DNA from: Bacteroidota bacterium
GTDB lineage: Bacteria > Bacteroidota > Bacteroidia > B-17B0 > Aurantibacillaceae
DNA length: 64,000 bases
NCBI GenBank assembly: GCA_030684395.1
Contig: JAUXTT010000008.1
Coordinates: forward strand, 248,001 to 312,000
Direction: 5' to 3'
Shown here: one piece after another, positions 1 through 7,604 of the stretch
How positions within the stretch are numbered: position 1 is the stretch's first letter
Layout of the letters: each line of letters opens with the position of its first letter
Translations under genes and position numbers: made by a program
Notes under the pieces: model-generated
Databases searched by the model: none
Told to the model about the DNA's origin: nothing
What the model saw: the letters and a program-made list of their open reading frames with translations, nothing else

Positions 1-103
1 ACAATCAGAGAACAGAAACAACAGTACAGTATTAATGATGAGTTCCGGTAATTTTGATGGGATCGACTTTGCTAAATTAGCGGAGGAATTGGAGATCTCT
101 TAG
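1..103 (+). CDS. 3' end of a Mur-ligase-like protein (partial)
   Basis: The frame starting at base 2 is open to a TAG at 101-103 and encodes about 33 residues, including the stretch MMSSGNFDGIDFAKLAEEL. I recognise this as resembling the C-terminal tail of Mur ligases of the Mpl/MurC type (UDP-N-acetylmuramate peptide ligases), where a '(M/L)SSGxFDGL' motif lies near the end. The gene begins outside the window. The other two frames hit stops early. The assignment rests on a short tail only. Confidence 0.5.
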   Translation, partial: QSENRNNSTVLMMSSGNFDGIDFAKLAEELEIS

Positions 104-146
104 TTTCAACACAGGGGCGCAGAGGAAAGAGAGTTGCACAGAGTTT
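104..146. repeat. left arm of an inverted repeat flanking the next gene
   Basis: Bases 130-143 read agagttgcacagag. The exact reverse complement is at 1008-1021, just outside the 5' end of the gene at 147-974. The wording (gcgcagagg, gcacagag, and cctttgtggttaa at 1058-1070) resembles the cgcaaag/cacagag intergenic repeats that are scattered in many Bacteroidota genomes. Confidence 0.45.
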
Positions 147-974
147 TTATTTAAACCTTATTCTCTTTAGATTTGAAATCTGATTGTTTTTATTGATTTT
201 TTCCGCAATGCTCTCAAGATTTTGCACGTCTATTTTATATTCTTTATCTCCATAGGTTTCAAAATCAATTGTATTATGATTAACACCTATGATATAGGTA
301 TTTTTACTCTTAAATAGTTTATGAACAAAAACAGTTTTGTATTTCTCTTTAAAATCACTCAGTTCCTTTTCTAAAGCATTCAAGGTCTTTTCAGTTGGAA
401 TCCCTTCAAAATCAAAACAAATAGCAACATCAGGGAAAGTATACAGATAATATTGAATATCAAATTTATACTTTGATTCCTCCTTATTCACAGTTTTTGT
501 CGGCTTTAATCCAATTAAAATATCTTCTTTCGGAAAGTCGGTACACCATGTAAATTCAACCTTTTTATTCGTTAAATCGGATTTATGGATCTCCAGTGGA
601 TCCTTAAACTCATCTGATGCCCAACCAATTGTTATATAATAACTGCTGGCAAATTCCGTAGTTAATGTTGCAAGGATAAAAACATAGCCATTACTTTCCA
701 TCATCTTCATATCCATAAGTCCAACATGCATTCCAAAATCAAATTCCTCGCTTGACACCTTTCCATCTAACATCAAATAAATCTTTGGATACAAATCTTC
801 CGCCATTTTCTTTTTGAAGCTCTCAGAAAATCCTTTGGTTTTTTCTGAATCAAACATTATCCAACTAGTATTTTTCATCAAAGAGTCTGTTTTGCATGAA
901 TTAATCTCTACGCCTCCCTTAACTGAGACGCAAATAGAAATTAGCAGAAATATTAAACCGAATGTTTTTTTCAT
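147..974 (-). CDS. secreted hypothetical protein
   Basis: Product of 275 residues. I start it at the ATG at 974, because the longer frame begins with nine residues ahead of a clear Sec signal peptide (MKKTFGLIFLLISICVSVKG). The mature part is charged, Lys/Glu rich, and has alternating strands and helices with no motif I recognise. It is a single gene bracketed by a 14-bp inverted repeat (130-143 and 1008-1021). Function unknown; probably periplasmic or outer-membrane associated. Confidence 0.6.
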   Translation of the reverse strand: MKKTFGLIFLLISICVSVKGGVEINSCKTDSLMKNTSWIMFDSEKTKGFSESFKKKMAEDLYPKIYLMLDGKVSSEEFDFGMHVGLMDMKMMESNGYVFILATLTTEFASSYYITIGWASDEFKDPLEIHKSDLTNKKVEFTWCTDFPKEDILIGLKPTKTVNKEESKYKFDIQYYLYTFPDVAICFDFEGIPTEKTLNALEKELSDFKEKYKTVFVHKLFKSKNTYIIGVNHNTIDFETYGDKEYKIDVQNLESIAEKINKNNQISNLKRIRFK

Positions 975-1007
975 AACGCTTAAGTAAAAAAAGAGTCGCA
1001 CAAATCT

Positions 1008-1072
1008 CTCTGTGCAACTCTTACCTTTTCTTAGTGTTTCTTCGTGAAACCTTTGAGTCCTTTGTGGTTAAA
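1008..1072. repeat. right arm of inverted repeat plus dispersed intergenic repeat
   Basis: Bases 1008-1021 are the reverse complement of 130-143. The following bases (cttagtgtttcttcgtgaaacctttg and onward to tttgtggttaa) have the typical look of Bacteroidota intergenic repeats. No open frame of interest lies here. Confidence 0.4.
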
Positions 1073-1073
1073 C

Positions 1074-2246
1074 TTATTGTTTTATCCCCAACTTCTTAGC
1101 TAACTCCGCACTCAAAGCTTTTTTGTGAACCATGATGCTGATGGTTTTGTACTTCACATAAGCTTCTGAAGCGTAGAAATATCCATCGCATTCGTTTCTA
1201 TCAACACCCCAACTATTTTTTACTATATAGTAGTTCGTGTTATTTTGGTCTTTTGCCATCCCTACAATGTGCATTCCGTGATCATCCTGCGTTTCGTAAT
1301 TATCAAAAGCTTCCTGACGAACCTGTTGATTGATCTCCATTTGTTTGCAAGGTTTATCAAAACACTTGTCTTTATCCATTGCACTCATTGTATTCCAGGC
1401 TTCCGGCATCAAAGCTAAACCATCTTTGAAACGGAAATACTTTTCGCTTACATCGGCTGCCCAGCCAATTCCGAATCCTTTATTGATTGCTCCGCTCATA
1501 GTTTGCATCAATTCATCCAAAGGAACATTGTATGCTTGCTGCCAGGCCCAATTGTCAGGAATCTCAATAACAAAAGGCTGATAAAACGGATGATGAGTAA
1601 AAGACGTGATATACACATAATCATCTGCATTAATTCCTAACTCTTTTGCATATGATTGAGGCGTGTATTTTTTTCCTTTGTATTCAAAATTTTCAGGAGC
1701 TTTACCTAAGTAATTGTTCAAGGTCTCTTCAAATTTCCCTCTCCACTCTGCCGGTTTGATAGTTTCATTTTTCGGATCAACAACAGTTGTTAACTGAGAA
1801 ACCAAAGTAGAATCCATTGCCTTGTGGTCGTATGGAAATTTACTTGTTGCCTGATAGCTTCCGTTATAAACTTCAGTTGGAACCATTCCGTAATTTTTCA
1901 GCACATAAGCTACATCATGAAACTCTCCTCCCTCTGCAAACTGGGCTTTCCCATGCATACGAACATAATTCTCCGCTTTTAAAGGATAAGCTGTTCTAAC
2001 CACAAACATCTCACTCAAATCCATATCCTTTCCTTTTCCCATTCTGATCAATTCTGATTCAAAAAATGACAAGGAAGAAAAAGTCCAGCAGGTACCGGTT
2101 TTTCCCTGGTTCTTTACAGAAGTAGCTTCAATGTTTTTTGTTACAGTAAATTTGTATTCGCTGTTCTTTTTGTTGGTTTTATCCTGTGCGTTTGCACCAA
2201 GTGCCATTACTACAACAGCAGCAATATGAATATATTTTTTCATCAT
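1074..2246 (-). CDS. secreted papain-like (C1/bleomycin hydrolase family) cysteine peptidase
   Basis: Product of 390 residues with a Sec signal peptide (MMKKYIHIAAVVVMALGANAQ). The C1 active-site block NQGKTGTCWTFSS puts the oxyanion Gln near residue 47 and the nucleophile Cys near 53. The catalytic His is in DDHGMHIVGMA and the Asn in YYIVKNSWG. This order and spacing fit the C1B (aminopeptidase C/bleomycin hydrolase) branch common in Bacteroidota. It is likely a periplasmic or surface peptidase; known C1B enzymes have aminopeptidase activity. The start overlaps the stop of the AtpI-like gene (ATGATGA), so translation is probably coupled. Both ATGs at 2246 and 2243 are usable. Confidence 0.85.
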   Translation of the reverse strand: MMKKYIHIAAVVVMALGANAQDKTNKKNSEYKFTVTKNIEATSVKNQGKTGTCWTFSSLSFFESELIRMGKGKDMDLSEMFVVRTAYPLKAENYVRMHGKAQFAEGGEFHDVAYVLKNYGMVPTEVYNGSYQATSKFPYDHKAMDSTLVSQLTTVVDPKNETIKPAEWRGKFEETLNNYLGKAPENFEYKGKKYTPQSYAKELGINADDYVYITSFTHHPFYQPFVIEIPDNWAWQQAYNVPLDELMQTMSGAINKGFGIGWAADVSEKYFRFKDGLALMPEAWNTMSAMDKDKCFDKPCKQMEINQQVRQEAFDNYETQDDHGMHIVGMAKDQNNTNYYIVKNSWGVDRNECDGYFYASEAYVKYKTISIMVHKKALSAELAKKLGIKQ

Positions 2247-2629
2247 TGGTTGGTTTGTTTGTCTTTTTTGAGTTGTTTAAATAATATCATAGTTTCAAAT
2301 ATGGTGAAGGCGAAATACAAAAACAAAAACAATACCGCAAAAGGTATGAGTCCTGCCTTATTTACAAAACTATACACTACAATAAAAATAAGGCTAAAAA
2401 AAAGCTTGATTCCTGTTGCTCCCATAAAACGCATGGTAAAAGCATTTTTGTTCTCATCTTTCAAAGCTTTGGTTAAACTTAAATGCGTAAGGTATGAATA
2501 CACAAAAAAGAATGGGATAATAAAATATGCATGCAGTGAAATGTATTCTTTAGGAATAAACATATTCCATACTACAACGCAGGCTGTTATCACTAAAGAG
2601 AATACAATAAGTTTAAGGAAATACGACAT
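2243..2629 (-). CDS. small four-helix membrane protein, AtpI-like ATP synthase accessory
   Basis: Product of 128 residues with four hydrophobic segments (about residues 5-22, 32-50, 72-92, 94-116) and a Lys-rich C terminus. In Bacteroidota a protein of this size and layout usually sits between AtpZ/AtpI and atpB at the head of the F1Fo ATP synthase operon. Here it follows AtpZ with a TAATG overlap but is followed by a C1 peptidase instead of atpB. The role as an Fo assembly or ion-handling helper is inferred from position, not from a motif. Confidence 0.6.
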   Translation of the reverse strand: MSYFLKLIVFSLVITACVVVWNMFIPKEYISLHAYFIIPFFFVYSYLTHLSLTKALKDENKNAFTMRFMGATGIKLFFSLIFIVVYSFVNKAGLIPFAVLFLFLYFAFTIFETMILFKQLKKDKQTNQ

Positions 2630-2850
2630 TACTTTTTTGGTTTCAGAAAATCTTTGATGGATATATAAATAGCTCCTGCTACAGAAACAAGGCTCAAAAC
2701 CAAAGTAAATATCGGGGTTTCAAGCCCCAGCCATTCATCCAGTTTTTTACCTCCCAATACTCCAATGGCAATAATGGCTCCCATTTGAAAAGCCATTCCT
2801 GTATATTTCAGGTAGCTGTTAGACTGCTGCGACTTCTTCTCTTGCTTCAC
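2629..2850 (-). CDS. atpZ: AtpZ/AtpI family F0F1 ATP synthase assembly protein
   Basis: Product of 73 residues: a polar N terminus and two transmembrane helices (about 15-35 and 46-65), with the family motif GGKKLDEWLG between them and FTLVLSLVSVAGAIY in the second helix. AtpZ/AtpI proteins help assemble the Fo c-ring or conduct Mg2+/Ca2+. The start lies inside the 3' end of the bactofilin gene (32-nt overlap) and the stop shares one base with the next start, so the three genes are tightly coupled. No ATP synthase structural genes are adjacent. Confidence 0.8.
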   Translation of the reverse strand: MKQEKKSQQSNSYLKYTGMAFQMGAIIAIGVLGGKKLDEWLGLETPIFTLVLSLVSVAGAIYISIKDFLKPKK

Positions 2851-3241
2851 TTTCTACTAGTATGTTTTTTACCACACCACCCATGCTGCAAGTACCGGTA
2901 AACTGTGCTTCAGGTTCAATAGCAATTTTTCCGGTAATAATATCACCGTGCAAACGTGCAGTTGATTTTAGCACCAATAATTCAGAAATAGTGATCCTGC
3001 CTTTTATTTCTCCTGAAATATCGGCATTCTGGCATTCGATTTCACCTTCAATGCTTCCTGAAGGCCCAACAACCAATTTACCCTTTACAGAAATAGTTCC
3101 TTTTAAATGGCCATCTATTCTGAAATCACCGTTAGAGCGAACATCACCAACCAGTTTTGTTCCGTTACCAATTAAATTGATAGAAGGATTTTCGCTCCCT
3201 GCATTTTTTCCGCTCCCTTTACTAAACATGCCTGAACTCAT
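2819..3241 (-). CDS. bactofilin (polymer-forming cytoskeletal protein)
   Basis: Product of 140 residues. It has the bactofilin (DUF583) beta-helix pattern: NLIGNGTKLVGDVRSNGDFR, IDGHLKGTISVKGKLVVG, GSIEGEIECQNADISGEIKG and ARLHGDIITGKIAIE. These are regular turns of a right-handed beta-helix that polymerises without nucleotide and scaffolds envelope proteins. Flanks (residues 1-20 and 120-140) are disordered, as usual. It is first in the bactofilin-atpZ-atpI-like-peptidase run, an arrangement that in relatives precedes atpB. Confidence 0.9.
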   Translation of the reverse strand: MSSGMFSKGSGKNAGSENPSINLIGNGTKLVGDVRSNGDFRIDGHLKGTISVKGKLVVGPSGSIEGEIECQNADISGEIKGRITISELLVLKSTARLHGDIITGKIAIEPEAQFTGTCSMGGVVKNILVESEAREEVAAV

Positions 3242-3307
3242 TTTAAAAATTTTGATGCAAGATATAAAGAATCAACTGATTATGCAAAAACGATTTACCG
3301 GTTTTTT

Positions 3308-3422
3308 GCCGCAGATTTCACGGGTTTTCACAGATTATTCCTATAAAATCAGAAATTACGTTAAAACAGTAAAATTGGTCATCTAAAAATTAAAACCTGC
3401 GCCATCTGCGTGAATCTGCGGC
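3308..3422. repeat. intergenic inverted repeat of the cgcagatt family
   Basis: Bases 3308-3321 (gccgcagatttcac) pair with 3410-3422 (gtgaatctgcggc). The same vocabulary (atctgcg, cgcagat) recurs at 57167-57230. It lies between hpt and the bactofilin gene, both on the minus strand, and could fold in RNA from either strand. Such elements are widespread in Bacteroidota intergenic regions. Confidence 0.55.
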
Positions 3423-3425
3423 TAA

Positions 3426-3959
3426 CTAAGCCAACACGTAAATATCTTTCAGGTTTCTGCCCTGACCGTCATAATCCAATCCGTAGCCCACAACGAAGTC
3501 GTTAGGGATTTCAATGCCTGCATAATTAACCGGAATTGGTTTCTTGTATGCATCGGGTTTTAATAGCATGGTTGCTACTTTTATCGCTTTCACACCTCTT
3601 TTAATAAGAATAGCGTGCAATTTTTCTAAAGTAGCACCTGTATCTACAATATCTTCTACAATCACAACGGTTCTATTAGTTACATCTTCTGCTAAACCAA
3701 CCAATTCTGTAACCGTACCTGTACTGCTCGTTCCGTGGTAGGATGCCACTTTAATAAAAGAGATCTCGCATGGAATATGCACCTCTTTTAACAGATCAGC
3801 AGCAAACATAAAAGAGCCATTTAACACTATCACAAACAAAGGAAATTCATCACGCAGGTCAATATTTATATTAACAGCCAAACCTTTTATAGCCGACTGT
3901 ATTTTATCTTCGCCAATATATGGCTTAAACTGTTTGTCTTTTACCGTGATGAGTTCCAT
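3426..3959 (-). CDS. hpt: hypoxanthine phosphoribosyltransferase
   Basis: Product of 177 residues, the normal length. The PRPP-binding motif VVIVEDIVDTGATL (about residues 97-110) has the two acidic residues followed by DTGxT. The flexible-loop SYHGTSSTGTV and the C-terminal purine-binding segment DFVVGYGLDYDGQGRNL are also present. It salvages hypoxanthine and guanine to IMP and GMP with PRPP in the cytoplasm. The gene is monocistronic, with an exact -7 element (tacatttg) at 3980-3973 just upstream. Confidence 0.95.
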   Translation of the reverse strand: MELITVKDKQFKPYIGEDKIQSAIKGLAVNINIDLRDEFPLFVIVLNGSFMFAADLLKEVHIPCEISFIKVASYHGTSSTGTVTELVGLAEDVTNRTVVIVEDIVDTGATLEKLHAILIKRGVKAIKVATMLLKPDAYKKPIPVNYAGIEIPNDFVVGYGLDYDGQGRNLKDIYVLA

Positions 3960-3972
3960 AAAATAAATTTCG

Positions 3973-3980
3973 CAAATGTA
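3973..3980 (-). promoter_or_regulatory. Bacteroidota -7 promoter element for hpt
   Basis: The minus strand reads tacatttg, an exact match to TAnnTTTG, 13 nt before the hpt ATG. No good TTTG was found 19-20 nt upstream, so only the -7 half is supported. The transcript would have a very short leader. Confidence 0.5.
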
Positions 3981-4092
3981 AGAATTTTTCGGCTAAAAAT
4001 TCCATTCACCCTACAAATCAACCATTGGTAAAATAGCTCAGGAGCCAAAAAAAGAAAATGACTATTTTCACCACAGATTTAAAATCAGAACT

Positions 4093-6267
4093 ATGTATAA
4101 AAAAATATTTGCCGCTTTACTGTTGTTTATTTCAGTAAACTCTTTCGCTCAAAAAAAGCAGGTTACTCTCGAAGATATTTGGAAAAACTACAGCTTCTTC
4201 CCGGGTATGTTTGGTGGCTTTAACTCTATGAAGGATGGTATCAGCTATTCACAAATGGAAGAAAATGGCGACATTAATAAATACGAATTTAAAAGTGGTA
4301 AATTATTAAGTAATGTTGTGAAAGCAACTGAACTTATACCGGAAGGAAGTAAAACTGCCATTACTCCCGGCGATTATTATTTCAGCGATGATGAAAGTAA
4401 GATCGTTTTCCCCATGGATCAGGAAGGGATTTATCGTCGTTCAGCCACTGCAACCAATTACGTGTTCGATCTAAAAACACGTAAACTGAAAAGTCTTTCA
4501 GAAAAAGGAAAACAAATGTTTGCTACCATTGCACCTGTTGGGAACAAAGTTGCTTTTGTACGTGACAATAATCTTTTTGTGAGAGATCTGGATAATAATT
4601 CAGAAACGCAATTAACCAATGATGGTGACTACAACAAAATTAAAAACGGTTGGGCCGACTGGGTGTACGAAGAGGAATTCAGTAAGGCAGAAGCCTTTAC
4701 CTGGAATGCAACCGGAACAAAAGTAGCTTACATTAAATTTGATGAAAGCAAAGTAAAGGAATACGAAATGACCATGTATGATGGCTTGTATCCTTCTCAA
4801 TACAAATTCAAATATCCAAAAACAGGCGAAGGCAATTCAATTGTAAGCGTGCATATATATGACCTTGCAAGTGCAAAAACCACTACTGTTGATATTGGAA
4901 AAGAAACTGACATCTACATTCCACGTATCATTTGGACAACGGATGCAAATACACTTTCTGTTCAACGCATGAACCGTTTACAAAATAAAGTAGAGTTATT
5001 GTTTGCCAATGCAACTGATGGAAGCACCAAAGTTATTTTAACTGAAGAAGCTAAAACCTATATTGATATTGCAGATAATCTTCGTTTCTTAAGTGCTAAC
5101 AAAGGATTTATCTGGAGTAGTGAAATGGATGGTTACAATCACTTATATTATTATGATATTAACGGAAAGCTGATCAACCAGATCACTAAAGGAAACTGGG
5201 ATGTGATGGATTTTAAAGGTTTCGATGAGAAATCAAAAATATTGTATTATGTTTCAACAGAAGTTTCTGCAACTGATAGAGATTTGTACAGTGTAAGTTT
5301 AGATGGGAAAAAGAAAACAAAACTATCTACTAAAAAAGGAACAACGGATGCAAGTTTCAGTGCTAGTTTTAAATTCTATGTAAGCACCTGGAGCGATGCC
5401 AACACACCTTATGTTTCTGAATTGCACAGTGCAGATGGTAAACTGATAAAAGTATTAGAAGAGAACAAAGAATTCAATGAAAAATTAAAAACATGGGATT
5501 TCACTAAAAAAGAGTTCTTCACTTTCAAAACTTCGGAGAATGTAGAATTGAATGGATGGATGATGAAACCAACATCATTTGACGCAACAAAAAAATATCC
5601 TGTATATATGTTTGCTTATGGCGGACCGGGAAGCAACGAGTGCAACAATCAATGGGAAATTTATGATTATGCATGGCATCAGTTATTATGTCAGCAAGGA
5701 TACATTGTTGTATGTGTAGATGGCAGAGGAACTTTAGGACGTGGACGTGATTTTAAACACAGCACATATATGCAATTAGGTAAGTTAGAAACAATAGATC
5801 AAATCGAAGTTGCAAAATACTTAGGCAATCAAACTTATGTAGATAAAACACGTATCGGATTCCAGGGATGGAGCTTTGGAGGATATTTAGCTTCATTGCT
5901 AATTACAAAAGGAGCTGATTATTTTAAATCAACCATTGCAGTAGCACCGGTTACTAACTGGAGATACTACGATAATATTTACACAGAGCGTTTTTTACGT
6001 ACACCACAGGAAAATCCTAAAGGTTATGATGAGAATTCTCCCATCAATTTCACTAAAGACATAAAAGGTAAATTCATGTTGATCCACGGAAGTGCTGATG
6101 ACAATGTGCATTTGCAAAACAGTATGGAAATGACAAAAGAGTTAGTGAAAAACAATATTCCATTTGAACAATTCATTTACCCGAATAAAAATCACGGTAT
6201 CTACGGTGGTAATACAAGATTGCATTTATATACTAAAATGCTGAAGTTTGTGAAAGAGAATTTGTAA
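4093..6267 (+). CDS. prolyl oligopeptidase family S9 peptidase, DPP-IV type
   Basis: Product of 724 residues with a signal peptide (MYKKIFAALLLFISVNSFAQ). An N-terminal DPP-IV beta-propeller (about 80-450) is followed by an alpha/beta hydrolase domain. The nucleophile motif GWSFGGY puts Ser at 594, the Asp is at 669-670 (GSADDNVH) and the His at 701 (KNHGIYG). The propeller carries WADWVYEEEF, where the double Glu that binds the substrate N terminus in DPP-IV is found. It removes N-terminal Xaa-Pro dipeptides in the periplasm. It is monocistronic and ends at a strong terminator. Confidence 0.92.
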   Translation: MYKKIFAALLLFISVNSFAQKKQVTLEDIWKNYSFFPGMFGGFNSMKDGISYSQMEENGDINKYEFKSGKLLSNVVKATELIPEGSKTAITPGDYYFSDDESKIVFPMDQEGIYRRSATATNYVFDLKTRKLKSLSEKGKQMFATIAPVGNKVAFVRDNNLFVRDLDNNSETQLTNDGDYNKIKNGWADWVYEEEFSKAEAFTWNATGTKVAYIKFDESKVKEYEMTMYDGLYPSQYKFKYPKTGEGNSIVSVHIYDLASAKTTTVDIGKETDIYIPRIIWTTDANTLSVQRMNRLQNKVELLFANATDGSTKVILTEEAKTYIDIADNLRFLSANKGFIWSSEMDGYNHLYYYDINGKLINQITKGNWDVMDFKGFDEKSKILYYVSTEVSATDRDLYSVSLDGKKKTKLSTKKGTTDASFSASFKFYVSTWSDANTPYVSELHSADGKLIKVLEENKEFNEKLKTWDFTKKEFFTFKTSENVELNGWMMKPTSFDATKKYPVYMFAYGGPGSNECNNQWEIYDYAWHQLLCQQGYIVVCVDGRGTLGRGRDFKHSTYMQLGKLETIDQIEVAKYLGNQTYVDKTRIGFQGWSFGGYLASLLITKGADYFKSTIAVAPVTNWRYYDNIYTERFLRTPQENPKGYDENSPINFTKDIKGKFMLIHGSADDNVHLQNSMEMTKELVKNNIPFEQFIYPNKNHGIYGGNTRLHLYTKMLKFVKENL

Positions 6268-6292
6268 GTCCGCCGCGGCGGATTGAATTGAA

Positions 6293-6320
6293 GCGCCTCG
6301 ATAATATCGGGGCGTTTTTA
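6293..6320 (+). terminator. intrinsic terminator after the S9 peptidase
   Basis: Stem cgcctcgat / atcggggcg (one T-G pair) with loop aat, followed by ttttta. It lies 26 nt after the stop codon. A 12-bp palindrome ccgccgcggcgg is at 6270-6281 between the stop and the terminator. Confidence 0.8.
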
Positions 6321-6364
6321 TTTTGGAAAAAGAAGTATATTTACAGTACAAGCTAATTATTCAA

Positions 6365-7360
6365 ATGAACGAGTCTTTATTAGAAAGGTATAGTAATTAC
6401 CACCCGGATATTATTATAACACTAGATCATTTCGACTCTTCCAATAAATCAAAAATATTAAAAAAACTAAAAAAAGAGAAGGACAAAAATAACTTTCTCT
6501 CCACCGTGTCCGAAATAAAGTTTGGCAAACTATTTATGAATTCGAACTTTAAAATTGAATACGACAGAGTTTTTCAAACCAACCAAACGCCTGATTGGAC
6601 AATATCAATAGATAACGCATTTGCAATTTGCGACGTATATTGTTTAGGGAAAAGTAAAATTGATCAACTTCGAAGCGATTTCGAAAATCAATTAATCGAG
6701 AAAATAAAAAAAATTAAAGGTAATTATTGCATACGAATATCTTTTATTAAAGAGTACTTTGATTCTGCTAAATATAATACTGATGAAATTTTAACCCACT
6801 TTAATGAATGGTTAATTAGTTCCCGAAAAACAAAAGGCGAAAGCATTTTGATAGAAAATAATTTTAAGTTTGAAATCTTCCACGACAATACTAAGTATGA
6901 TTATTTAGCCTGGGTTGGAAACATTAGTTCTATTGACTTTAAACCGAGCAAATTAAAACAGCCCACAGAACTAAAACCCAATGAAATAACAAAAAAATTA
7001 TTTAAATACAATAACCTAATTGAAAAGCTTAAAACACCCTATTTAATTTGTGTTGACATTGACTTTACTAGTGGTTATGAGCCTGCAGATTTTGAGGAAT
7101 ATTTTAGAGGTCATCAAATAGAATTTGTTGATTATGGGGATAAGTTAGTTAGCGACGAAAAGTTTAATCATCCAGGAAACTTTTGGACTGAATTAGGTGT
7201 TTTCTACGACACGCCACAGCTAAGTGGTATTATTACATTATACAATGGAGAATATAAACTATTAATGAATCCAAAACAAACTCAGGTAATATATGAGAAC
7301 AGATACATAAGCCTATTAAACATTCTTTCGTCGATCAACACTAAAACAGATAAATCTTAG
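6365..7360 (+). CDS. hypothetical protein with a possible PD-(D/E)XK-like nuclease core
   Basis: Product of 331 residues from the ATG at 6365. The longer frame starts with TTG inside the T-tract of the upstream terminator and is unlikely. Residues about 50-100 contain SEIKFGKLFMNSNFKIEYD, then TPDWTI and AICDVYCLGKS. The order Glu/Lys helix, hydrophobic 'F.IEYD' strand, 'xPDW' and a following acidic strand resembles the nuclease-like core seen in many uncharacterised proteins (GKLL...TPDF...VEVK), but the canonical ExK is replaced by DVY. No signal peptide or membrane segment. Base composition is more AT-rich than its neighbours. Function unproven. Confidence 0.55.
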   Translation: MNESLLERYSNYHPDIIITLDHFDSSNKSKILKKLKKEKDKNNFLSTVSEIKFGKLFMNSNFKIEYDRVFQTNQTPDWTISIDNAFAICDVYCLGKSKIDQLRSDFENQLIEKIKKIKGNYCIRISFIKEYFDSAKYNTDEILTHFNEWLISSRKTKGESILIENNFKFEIFHDNTKYDYLAWVGNISSIDFKPSKLKQPTELKPNEITKKLFKYNNLIEKLKTPYLICVDIDFTSGYEPADFEEYFRGHQIEFVDYGDKLVSDEKFNHPGNFWTELGVFYDTPQLSGIITLYNGEYKLLMNPKQTQVIYENRYISLLNILSSINTKTDKS

Positions 7361-7380
7361 CAGTATTATCTAAAACAAAT

Positions 7381-7411
7381 TTTCACAATACGCATCAATC
7401 GGCTAATTTTG
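7381..7411 (+). promoter_or_regulatory. promoter for the orphan antitoxin/HTTM operon
   Basis: TTTC (7381-7384), 19-nt spacer, taattttg (7404-7411). The -7 element matches TAnnTTTG exactly and the -33 differs by one base. It sits 17 nt before the ATG of the 58-aa gene at 7428, which supports that gene being expressed. Confidence 0.6.
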
Positions 7412-7427
7412 CAACATATACCAAGCT

Positions 7428-7604
7428 ATGAATAACAAGCTCAGATTAAAACTAGACAAAGACATAACCAAAAAAACTAAAGCGTATAATAAATCTAAAG
7501 AGATCACTCCGCTTGTCAAAAGTCTTTCAGATATTGTTGAACTCCCGAAAGATTACAATCATAAAAAGGAATACACTAATTATTTAATTAATAAATATAA
7601 GTGA
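7428..7604 (+). CDS. orphan, shortened DUF6364-type (ribbon-helix-helix) antitoxin
   Basis: Product of 58 residues. It begins MNNKLRLKLDKDITKKTKAY, matching the N-terminal strand and helix of DUF6364/VapB-like antitoxins (typically M.TKLTL.ID..I..KAK.YAK), and continues with TPLVKSLSDIVELPKDY, matching the toxin-contact tail of that family (LVKSLKG.F..P.D). The middle helix containing the usual SLS.LVE.YL block is missing, so about 15-20 residues have been lost. A PIN-domain toxin would be expected next; instead the GTG of a membrane protein overlaps this stop by 4 nt (GTGA). Likely a degraded toxin-antitoxin remnant, though a promoter precedes it. Confidence 0.6.
   Translation: MNNKLRLKLDKDITKKTKAYNKSKEITPLVKSLSDIVELPKDYNHKKEYTNYLINKYK

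Noticed and set aside
2862-3386. 174-codon plus-strand frame opposite the bactofilin gene
   Set aside because: Antisense to a clear bactofilin; no homology-like motif.
6270-6281. Perfect palindrome ccgccgcggcgg
   Set aside because: Short, next to the real terminator and with no T-run; could be chance or a fragment of a dispersed repeat. No regulator points to it.
6323-6364. TTG start for the nuclease-like protein
   Set aside because: Lies in the T-tract of the upstream terminator; ATG at 6365 is in frame and clear of it.
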